Assembly (NCBI GenBank): GCA_002409785.1
Contig: DHOX01000010.1
Location: forward strand, 1-21,133
Direction of reading: 5' to 3'
From: Prevotella sp. UBA5379
GTDB lineage: Bacteria; Bacteroidota; Bacteroidia; Bacteroidales; Bacteroidaceae
Length of the DNA stretch: 21,133 bases
Part shown: piece by piece, positions 15,482-21,133 of the stretch
Position numbering within the stretch: the stretch's first letter is position 1
Layout of the letters: each line of letters begins with the position of its first letter
Position numbers and translations under genes: made by a program
Notes under the pieces: generated by a model
Database searches by the model: none
Told to the model about the DNA's origin: nothing
The model's input: the letters and a program-made list of their open reading frames with translations, nothing else

Positions 15482-15859
15482 TCAAAACAATTTTGCTAAT
15501 TGAATGCCCAATACCAAGGCCAGAAACCCGAAGAATAAACTTGCTGATACATAAACAGCCGTATAGAGGTAGTTGCTGTCCCTGAGAAGAGATCCACTTT
15601 CATTCATAAATGTCGAGAAAGTAGTAAACCCTCCGCAAAGGCCTGTCGTCAGGAAAAGTTTAACTGATGGGGACATCCACGTTCCGTTGACAAACAAGCC
15701 GGAAAAGAATCCGATGAGCAGGCATCCGACGACATTTACAATAAAAGTCCCTAACGGAAAAGTCAGGATGACACTCGCCTGTACAGCCCGTGAAACGAGG
15801 AAGCGAAGTCCGCCACCTATAAAACTCCCGAAGCCTACAATAAAAAAGTCTTTATACAT
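15482..15859 (-). CDS. crcB: Fluoride channel CrcB/Fluc
   Basis: This 125-residue membrane protein with four helices forms dual-topology dimers that export fluoride. The family markers are present: FGSFIGGGLRFLVSR at the N-terminus, GTFIVNVVGC with Asn42, and the signature GLCGGFTTFSTFMNE with the Phe-box residues Phe81 and Phe84 in the third helix. A single copy suggests a homodimer. I saw no convincing fluoride riboswitch in the 400 bases upstream. The DUF190 gene follows with a one-base gap. Confidence 0.95.
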   Translation of the reverse strand: MYKDFFIVGFGSFIGGGLRFLVSRAVQASVILTFPLGTFIVNVVGCLLIGFFSGLFVNGTWMSPSVKLFLTTGLCGGFTTFSTFMNESGSLLRDSNYLYTAVYVSASLFFGFLALVLGIQLAKLF

Positions 15860-16247
15860 AATCTCTCTTCTATTTTATTAGAAAAACACACTTCCGATGC
15901 TCAAAGACCCTATAAGTAAGGATCTGTCCCTTAAAGTTATGCCCCATCAGGTCCCCGCTCCCCAGCATTCCGATAACCGTCGAATATGCCCATTAGTTGA
16001 GGACAATGCACAAAACAGGACAAAGATAAACAGAAAATCTGAAAAGCCCGCCATTCCTGTCAGTTTTTTACCCCACAGGTTCCACATTACCTCCCCTCAA
16101 TAAAAAGTCCCGCCAAAAGTTCTCTTTACCACCTTCCCATTATCTACGGTACCCTCAGCCATCCCATTCGCTACCCTCTCCATGATCGTGCCCGCCACCG
16201 CTCTCCCATCCCGTTTTATGCCAGAGGCATACTCATTGCCGGGCGCT

Positions 16248-16335
16248 ATGCACCATTGAGTTTATCCCAATGCACCATAGAGAGAATCTGTATGCACCAT
16301 AGAGAAAGTCTGTATGCACCATTGAGGTCACGATT
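16248..16335 (+). repeat. Four tandem 22-bp repeats
   Basis: The unit begins ATGCACCAT(T/A)GAG and starts at 16248, 16270, 16292 and 16314, a constant spacing of 22 bases. Units two and three are nearly identical (ATGCACCATAGAGA then A/G-differences then TCTGT). Units one and four share ATGCACCATTGAG and diverge after it. The function is not known. Confidence 0.9.
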
Positions 16336-16475
16336 GACCGTAATCGTGAAAGTCCGTGACGATGGCTATGACTTTCATCCAGCAACCCTTCAAGCAAATC
16401 AGCAAAGAGCCCTATGGAGATTCAATTCATCCACAACATTTCAGGAACAGATGATCACATTACCGGATATTTTCG

Positions 16476-16483
16476 TATCTTTG
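16476..16483 (+). promoter_or_regulatory. Promoter -7 element for the DUF2851 gene
   Basis: TATCTTTG matches TAnnTTTG exactly, 81 bases before the ATG at 16565. No clear -33 TTG lies 19-21 bases upstream. Its position between the long open frame's first ATG (16256) and the ATG at 16565 supports the shorter protein. Confidence 0.6.
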
Positions 16484-16564
16484 TCTCATCAATCTCTCTT
16501 CCCAAGACGAGCACGTCCTCTGAGAGGGCAAGGATACTATAAACACACCATTTTATCTTTTACT

Positions 16565-17863
16565 ATGGAGCAATTAATTCATTATGTCTGGAAGCACCGG
16601 CTGTTTCCACTCAAGCCACTGGAGACAACCGACGGACAAGCCGTTGAAGTGATCGACCCGGGGCTGCACAACATGAACGAAGGTCCGGACTTCTTTAATG
16701 CCAAAATCAAAATCGGCGGTACCCTGTGGGCAGGAAACGTGGAAATACACGAAAGAGCCAGTGACTGGTACCTCCATGGACATGATAAAGACCCACGCTA
16801 TGATAACATCATCCTGCACGTATGCCATATCATTGACCGGGATGTCCGGGACAGCCGGGGCATCTACCTCAAACAGATGCAACTGGATATTCCCGAAAAC
16901 ATCCGCCAGCATTACCAGGAGCTGCTGGACGCAGATGCCTACCCGCCCTGCTATCGGATCATCCCCCTCCTCACGCCGCTGATGGTCCATTCATGGATGA
17001 GTGCCCTGCAGACCGAAAGGCTGGAACAAAAGACAGAGGCAATCCTGAGAAGAGTCAAAGCCTGTGATGGATCCTGGGAAGCCGGATATTTCGTCACGCT
17101 TGCCCGCAATTACGGTTTCGGGAAAAACGGGGATGCCTTTGAACAATGGGCTCTCAGCATTCCCCTGGCCGATGTCGATCACCATCGTGACCACCTCTGC
17201 CAGATTGAAGCAATCTTTATGGGACAGGCTGGACTGCTCAATCCTGAGACCCTACTGAAACCTTATCAGGAAGATGCGCTCAATGACGGCTATTTTACAA
17301 AACTAAGAGACGAATACTTATACCTGGCGAAGAAATTTCATCTTCAGCCGATCGATTACCGGCTCTGGAATTTCTTCCATCTAAGACCGCAGAACTTCCC
17401 CTACATCCGGATCTCACAACTTGCCAATCTTTTTTACCAACGCAAGGCAAACCTCAGCCAACTTCTTGAGAAGGACTCCATCCAGGCCATGGAGGATGTC
17501 CTGGAGGTCTCCGTAACGCCCTATTGGGAAACACATTATACGTTCGGATCCACGAGCACAAGATGCAAAAAGCACCTCTCCCCCTTCTCGCTCAACCTGT
17601 TGCTGATCAATACTGCCGTCCCTATGCTCTTTGCCTACGGTCGGCACCGGGGAAACGAGGCCCTTTGCGAACGCGCTTTCGACCTCCTGGAAAAATTAAA
17701 AGCGGAAAAGAACAGTATTGTTACCATCTGGCAACAGGTGGGACTGGACGTTCAGAATGCCGGTGATTCACAAGCACTGATCCAACTGAAAAAAGAATAC
17801 TGTGATAAGAAAGATTGCCTGCGCTGCCGGATCGGGTATGAATATCTGAAAAAAAACTATTAA
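16565..17863 (+). CDS. DUF2851 family protein
   Basis: This 432-residue protein of unknown function is widespread in Bacteroidota. The family opening MEQLIHYVWKHRLFPLKPLE and the core segments DPGLHNMNEGPDFFNAKIKI and GNVEIHERASDWYLHGH are characteristic, as is the C-terminal cysteine group in YCDKKDCLRCRIGYEYLK, which might bind a metal (inference). The open frame extends upstream to 16256, but those 103 codons cover tandem repeats and a -7 element and lack homologue-like sequence, so ATG 16565 is chosen. No signal peptide is visible. The gene is followed by 176 bases before the thioesterase gene, so it may be its own unit. Confidence 0.88.
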   Translation: MEQLIHYVWKHRLFPLKPLETTDGQAVEVIDPGLHNMNEGPDFFNAKIKIGGTLWAGNVEIHERASDWYLHGHDKDPRYDNIILHVCHIIDRDVRDSRGIYLKQMQLDIPENIRQHYQELLDADAYPPCYRIIPLLTPLMVHSWMSALQTERLEQKTEAILRRVKACDGSWEAGYFVTLARNYGFGKNGDAFEQWALSIPLADVDHHRDHLCQIEAIFMGQAGLLNPETLLKPYQEDALNDGYFTKLRDEYLYLAKKFHLQPIDYRLWNFFHLRPQNFPYIRISQLANLFYQRKANLSQLLEKDSIQAMEDVLEVSVTPYWETHYTFGSTSTRCKKHLSPFSLNLLLINTAVPMLFAYGRHRGNEALCERAFDLLEKLKAEKNSIVTIWQQVGLDVQNAGDSQALIQLKKEYCDKKDCLRCRIGYEYLKKNY

Positions 17864-17947
17864 GGTATCTGATTTCCCGACTTGAAAAAATACTAAAATG
17901 ATCATCTTTCCGTAATTATCTATAAGGATCCACAGTCGTCATACATA

Positions 17948-17967
17948 AGAAAAGACACGTCTTTTCT
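17948..17967 (+). terminator. Possible terminator hairpin after the DUF2851 gene
   Basis: AGAAAAGAC (17948-17956) pairs with GTCTTTTCT (17959-17967). The stem is AT-rich and ends in TTTTCT, but it lies 85 bases after the stop and has no long T-run beyond it, so confidence is low. Confidence 0.35.
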
Positions 17968-18039
17968 GACAAAAACCGGATCCCCTCATCTCATTATTAT
18001 TAAGCAAACAGGGCATCGCCCTCTAACAGGAACAGGAAT

Positions 18040-18453
18040 ATGATTTATACATTTGAGACTAAAATGGAAGTTCGTGATTATGAATGCGATATTCAAGGCA
18101 TCGTAAACAATGCAAACTATCTACACTATTTAGAGCATACACGCCATCGCCTTCTGACAAAGGCAGGACTCAGTTTCAAGGAGATGCACGAGAAAGGAGT
18201 AGACCCTGTGGTAGCCCGTGTTGAGCTCCGCTATAAGGCACCTCTACGCTGTGATGATATGATGATCTCAAAACTCTGGCTGGAGAAGAAGGGCCCATGC
18301 TTTGTCTTCCATCAGGATATCTACCGGGAAAGTGACCAGCAGCTTTGCCTGAGGGCCGTCACGGACCTGGTGGTCCTGGTAAATGGAAAAATCGGATACA
18401 GCAAAGAATATGACCGGGCCCTCAGCCCCTTCATACCTAAGAAAGATGCCTAA
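18040..18453 (+). CDS. Acyl-CoA thioesterase (4HBT hotdog family, YbgC-like)
   Basis: This 137-residue hotdog-fold thioesterase probably hydrolyses acyl-CoA. The family signature is visible as VRDYECDIQGIVNNANYLHYLEHTRH (8-33), where the Asp and Asn positions are the usual active-site region, followed by VARVELRYKAPLRCDDMM on the central strand. Specificity cannot be read from the sequence. A weak AGGA precedes the ATG by two bases, and a small AGGGC/GCCCT hairpin (18010-18022) lies just upstream. The TAA stop overlaps the next start codon (TAATG), so it is translationally coupled to dprA, a pairing seen in other Bacteroidota. Confidence 0.9.
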   Translation: MIYTFETKMEVRDYECDIQGIVNNANYLHYLEHTRHRLLTKAGLSFKEMHEKGVDPVVARVELRYKAPLRCDDMMISKLWLEKKGPCFVFHQDIYRESDQQLCLRAVTDLVVLVNGKIGYSKEYDRALSPFIPKKDA

Positions 18454-19583
18454 TGGATAATGACCAGGAGAAACTGAATGCTATTGCCCTTACCCAACTC
18501 AACTATTTTTCCCTTGCCGGACTTCTGGAATTATATCGGAAACTTGGCTCCGCTACTGCAGTAGTAACACACCGGGATGCCATCCAGGAGGTGATCCCTG
18601 ATGCCTCGCAACATCTGATAAGAGCTCTGCAGAATTTAGATGAACCTTTAAAACGGGCTGAAGCCGAACTGGAATATGACAAGAAACACGGTATTCAGGT
18701 TCTCACCTTGAATGATCCTCAGTACCCCCAGCGGCTGAAAGACGTAGATGACGCCCCTCTGGTCTTGTTCTATAAAGGCACTGCCGACTTCAACCAGGCC
18801 CGTGTCATCGCCATTGTCGGCACCCGCCACTGTACATCCTACGGTCAGGATCTCATCCATAAATTGATCACCGGCCTGAAGACGATGTGCCCCCGTCTTC
18901 TTGTCATCAGCGGACTGGCCTATGGAGTAGACATCACTGCACACCGGCAATCCCTGTCCTGCGGGTATGAAACCATCGGCGTCCTGGCTCATGGGTTGGA
19001 CGAACTTTATCCTTCCTCTCATCGCGACACAGCCAACAGGATGGTCACACAAGGCGGATTAATTACCGAGTTTCTCACTCAGACACGAGCAGAAAAAATC
19101 AATTTTGTACGCCGGAACCGCATCATTGCCGGTATGTCCGACGCTACCATCCTCATAGAAAGTGCCGCAAAGGGAGGCGGACTGATCACCACAGGCATTG
19201 CCCAGAGTTATGGCCGGGATGTCTTCGCTTTCCCTGGCCCGGTAGGAGCCACCTATTCTGCCGGATGCAACTACCTCATACGGGACAACGGTGCAGGACT
19301 GATTACCTGCGCTGATGACCTCGTAAAAGCAATGGGATGGGAAATGGATGCCCGCCTCGTAAAAGCCCGGCATGAGGGCATAGAACGGCAGATCTTCCCC
19401 CATCTCTCCCCGGAGGAACAAACGATTGTCAAAGTTTTAAGGGGAACGAATGACCTTCAGATCAACCTTCTGACGGTACGCACAGGATTATCCATCAGTC
19501 AACTCACGGCACTGCTTTTTGAATTAGAGATGAAAGGGATTGTCAAAGAATTCGCCGGAGGAATATACCATCTCCTCCTCTGA
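18453..19583 (+). CDS. dprA: DNA-processing protein DprA
   Basis: This 376-residue protein binds single-stranded DNA and loads RecA on incoming DNA during transformation. An N-terminal SAM-like helical region (1-70) precedes the Rossmann-like domain (about 115-295), with the conserved IVGTRHCTSYG, ISGLAYGVDITAHRQSL, VLAHGLDELYP, NFVRRNRIIAGMSD and ESAAKGGGLITTGIA. The C-terminal winged helix (317-375, LSPEEQTIVKVLRG to GGIYHLLL) is complete. The start overlaps the thioesterase stop (TAATG). No other competence genes are in the window, so whether the organism is naturally transformable is open. Confidence 0.96.
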   Translation: MDNDQEKLNAIALTQLNYFSLAGLLELYRKLGSATAVVTHRDAIQEVIPDASQHLIRALQNLDEPLKRAEAELEYDKKHGIQVLTLNDPQYPQRLKDVDDAPLVLFYKGTADFNQARVIAIVGTRHCTSYGQDLIHKLITGLKTMCPRLLVISGLAYGVDITAHRQSLSCGYETIGVLAHGLDELYPSSHRDTANRMVTQGGLITEFLTQTRAEKINFVRRNRIIAGMSDATILIESAAKGGGLITTGIAQSYGRDVFAFPGPVGATYSAGCNYLIRDNGAGLITCADDLVKAMGWEMDARLVKARHEGIERQIFPHLSPEEQTIVKVLRGTNDLQINLLTVRTGLSISQLTALLFELEMKGIVKEFAGGIYHLLL

Positions 19584-19746
19584 TGACTAATCCGGACCAA
19601 CGAGGAAACAGGAAGGGGCTCACCCTTCGATTTATGCCGTTGCTATAGCCATGCCAAACACACCGAATACTAAATAAAAGTAAATATATCTCTCAATTTT
19701 AAAGTTTAATTTTCCAATTTGCGATACAGGTTTCAATATTTTTATA

Positions 19747-19754
19747 TAACTTTG
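19747..19754 (+). promoter_or_regulatory. Promoter -7 element for the small lysine-rich gene
   Basis: TAACTTTG matches TAnnTTTG. The nearest upstream TTTG (19718-19721) is 25 bases away, longer than the usual 19-21. The predicted leader is about 85 bases and contains ACTGTC (19778-19783)/GACAGT (19797-19802), which competes with GCCA/TGGC pairing in the same place. Confidence 0.6.
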
Positions 19755-19844
19755 CGATGTTTTTCGAGCAAACTGCCACTGTCAGAGTTTACTGGCGACA
19801 GTCTACTCCATAATTCGTTGTCTAATTTATTAAATAATTTAATT

Positions 19845-19976
19845 ATGGGTGCAGCAGGTAACAAAAAGCCGAAAAAGGCAAAAAAAGGAAAACATACTCC
19901 AGCATACGAAACTACTGACAGCATGGATACCACCTCTACCACATCAGGTAAAGGAAAGAAAAAGAAACTTCACTAA
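19845..19976 (+). CDS. Unrecognised 43-residue lysine-rich protein
   Basis: I do not recognise this protein. From ATG 19845 it has 43 residues: a basic block (NKKPKKAKKGKH), a Thr/Ser/Asp-rich middle (TPAYETTDSMDTTSTTSG) and a second basic block (KGKKKKLH). There are 12 lysines against three acidic residues, with no cysteine, no membrane helix and no signal peptide. The frame is open back to 19719, but the -7 element and AT-rich leader lie there, so the ATG is chosen. It has its own promoter element and a very strong terminator only 20 bases after the stop, so it is a single-gene unit. Nucleic-acid or ribosome binding is a guess from charge alone. Confidence 0.65.
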   Translation: MGAAGNKKPKKAKKGKHTPAYETTDSMDTTSTTSGKGKKKKLH

Positions 19977-19996
19977 CTCTATTTCTGTGAAGTGAG

Positions 19997-20044
19997 AAGA
20001 TGGTGGACATTCTTTAACAGAACAAAGGATAGTCCACCATTTTT
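19997..20044 (+). terminator. Strong intrinsic terminator of the small lysine-rich gene
   Basis: ATGGTGGAC (20000-20008) pairs with GTCCACCAT (20032-20040). An inner helix, ATTCTTT with AAAGGAT, closes a loop of eight bases, with one bulged A between the two helices. The stem runs into TTTTT at 20040-20044. Confidence 0.9.
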
Positions 20045-20625
20045 CATGCCTGCCCGTCTCTGTTCCGAGAGCCATCCTGCCAGAAGAATCTGACAGAAGT
20101 CCAACAAGGATTATCCATTCTATTCCCCTTCCATTTAGAGATAAGATTCAGTCAACTCACTGATGAACAGGTTGTTTAAGGGCCGGAACGAACCTTTATA
20201 TAGCAGACCAACCGGAACGATAAGAGGGGAACATTTACGACTTCCGTTTTAAAGGAAATTCTATCCGAATATAATGGGTTTGCCAATGGATGGATGACAT
20301 GTAAAGACATTCCGGGGATTGCCAGAGCCGATAGGAGAGCCATTCTTGCCCTCCTGTCTACGGACTGTACCCGGTCTGTGAAACACCATCCGTAACGCCA
20401 CTGGTAGAACGGCAACGGTAATCTCCTGCTCCTGTAATCATACGGTCTTGACCATTTGGGCCTCGCCTTATCTGATAGGGATACATGATATTATGTATCC
20501 TCCCAACGTGTGAATAATTCAATACCATTCTTATCCTAGTATCCTGATCAACATCAGAATATACAGGATCCTGTGAAGAAGTCTTAAATTTTCGCTTCTC
20601 CTCCGCAAGGAAGCATGTCCTGATG

Positions 20626-20639
20626 TGTAAACGTTTGCA
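20626..20639. promoter_or_regulatory. LacI/GalR-type operator candidate upstream of the SusC gene
   Basis: TGTAAACGTTTGCA is a near-perfect palindrome centred on CG, with half sites TGTAAAC and TGCAAAC. This is the form typical of LacI-family operators (cre and PurR boxes). It lies about 55 bases upstream of the -7 element. No LacI-family gene is in the window. Confidence 0.5.
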
Positions 20640-20694
20640 TAGTACAAACAACGCTTTTAACTTAAAAATGGCTACTAAGCACCGTTAAAGAATT

Positions 20695-20702
20695 TAACTT
20701 TG
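20695..20702 (+). promoter_or_regulatory. Promoter -7 element for the SusC/TonB receptor gene
   Basis: TAACTTTG matches TAnnTTTG and would give a leader of about 170 bases before ATG 20878. No clear -33 element was found, which might mean the promoter depends on an activator. Confidence 0.5.
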
Positions 20703-20877
20703 CATTGGAATTCAAAAGATAGAAGGACACTTATTCCAAGAAGGGACGAAACCTGTAGAACGAACGCTTTTTAAATATCTAAAGCCTCCTAAACACATTT
20801 CCGATACATAGCATGTTTCTGTTCCATATTGTAAATTGTGTTATCTATAATTGACCGTCCAATATTGAAAGAACAAA

Positions 20878-21133
20878 ATGGGAAACAACCTTAACATTAA
20901 AAACAAAAAAATGATGAATCAGGTCAAATGTATAATGCCTCTTAGGATGTTCACTATACTATGTGGGCTCCTCCTCTCCGTCAGTACTTTTGCGCAGCAA
21001 ATCACTGTCAACGGACACATCAAGGATACTTCTGGCGAACCTATCATCGGCGCAACCATACGTATTGCCGATGGAAATGGCGGCACAGTATCCGATTTGA
21101 ATGGAGATTTTACTCTCAAGACAAATGCAGGTG
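20878..21133 (+). CDS. SusC/RagA-type TonB-dependent outer-membrane receptor, N-terminal part
   Basis: The gene runs off the window end, so only 85 codons are seen. A signal peptide is clear: a basic start (NIKNKKMMNQVK), the hydrophobic MFTILCGLLLSVSTFA, and likely cleavage before QQITVNG. Next comes the CarboxypepD_reg-like domain with the classic ITVNGHIKDTSGEPIIGATIRI and GGTVSDLNGDFTL, which begins nearly all SusC-family receptors. These form the outer-membrane pore that imports glycans or peptides together with a SusD lipoprotein, expected just downstream. ATG 20878 is the first in-frame start; ATG 20911 or 20914 is also possible. The frame is set by the domain sequence. Confidence 0.9.
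   Translation, partial: MGNNLNIKNKKMMNQVKCIMPLRMFTILCGLLLSVSTFAQQITVNGHIKDTSGEPIIGATIRIADGNGGTVSDLNGDFTLKTNAG

Larger units (their letters stand above)
15860..16564. other. Divergent intergenic region between crcB and the DUF2851 gene
   Basis: This 705-base stretch has no convincing gene. Open frames on the plus strand (around 15897-16103 and 16256-16564) show no family features, and the second spans tandem repeats of 22 bp, a length that breaks frame. It holds runs of C on the plus strand (15928-15963), four tandem 22-bp repeats (16248-16335), a hairpin directly after them (16328-16349), and a TATCTTTG element (16476-16483) for the DUF2851 gene. No exact TAnnTTTG element was seen for crcB. 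Confidence 0.65.
20045..20877. other. Long region without a convincing gene, upstream of the SusC gene
   Basis: This stretch of 833 bases has two overlapping open frames on the minus strand (20176-20415 and 20358-20651), but neither shows a domain, and the longer one would start at TTG. Several inverted repeats are present: GGATACAT/ATGTATCC (20479-20500), CTGAT/ATCAG near 20545, and the palindrome ACAGGATCCTGT (20563-20574). A LacI-type palindrome (20626-20639) and the SusC promoter element (20695-20702) lie at its right end. It may be decayed coding or dispersed-repeat DNA. Confidence 0.5.

Noticed and set aside
15860..16020. Possible fluoride riboswitch upstream of crcB (minus strand CCTGATGGGGC resembles the 3' part of the motif)
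   Set aside because: The 5' GGnGAUG hairpin, the AAC segment and the CCUAC end in proper spacing are missing.
16256..16564. N-terminal extension of the DUF2851 open frame to ATG 16256
   Set aside because: It covers 22-bp tandem repeats and a -7 promoter element, has no family-like sequence, and the conserved N-terminus begins at 16565.
20358..20651. 97-codon minus-strand frame upstream of the SusC gene
   Set aside because: It would start at TTG, shows no recognisable domain, and overlaps palindromes and another weak frame; not strong enough to call a gene.
1..21133. Mobile elements, CRISPR arrays, tRNA or rRNA genes, defence islands
   Set aside because: No transposase, integrase, regularly spaced direct repeats with unique spacers, or tRNA-like cloverleaf was seen on either strand; the 22-bp array has no spacers.

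Overview
The window looks like chromosomal DNA from a Bacteroidota bacterium, most likely the Prevotella/Segatella group. The evidence is an S46 dipeptidyl peptidase, a SusC-type TonB receptor, the neighbouring dapB, lepB, S26-like and WbqC genes, repeated TAnnTTTG -7 promoter elements, and few Shine-Dalgarno sequences. The exact genus is inference. Almost everything is housekeeping. I see no phage, insertion sequence, CRISPR array or RNA gene.

Layout. Bases 1-4057 (+): the 3' end of a SpmA/SpmB-like membrane protein, a polysaccharide flippase, and a secreted DPP7-type S46 peptidase, closed by a strong two-way terminator. Bases 4146-5287 (-): an O6-alkylguanine-DNA alkyltransferase and a LOG-family protein. 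Bases 5425-7469 (+): a DEAD-box RNA helicase that starts at TTG behind a structured leader with its own promoter. A 44-bp perfect palindrome separates it from 7612-9859 (-), which holds a flavodiiron protein and a PfkB sugar kinase. Bases 10163-11479 (+): an M16 peptidase. Bases 11491-14955 (-): dapB, lepB, a small signal-peptidase-like protein that has lost the catalytic lysine, and a WbqC-family protein. Bases 15139-15859 (-): a CrcB fluoride channel and its DUF190 partner. Bases 16565-19583 (+): a DUF2851 protein, then an acyl-CoA thioesterase overlapping dprA. Bases 19747-20044 (+): an unrecognised 43-residue lysine-rich protein with its own promoter and terminator. Bases 20878-21133 (+): the start of a SusC/TonB receptor, after about 830 bases with no convincing gene.

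How the genes work together. The S46 peptidase yields dipeptides in the periplasm, and the signal peptidase serves exported proteins. The flavodiiron protein removes oxygen or NO, CrcB/DUF190 handle fluoride, and DprA and the alkyltransferase act on DNA. These are mostly separate transcription units.

I found no complete new defence or metabolic system. The least explained items are the S26-like pseudo-enzyme with a cysteine cluster, the small lysine-rich gene, the 22-bp tandem repeat array before the DUF2851 gene, the structured helicase leader, and a LacI-type palindrome before the SusC gene.
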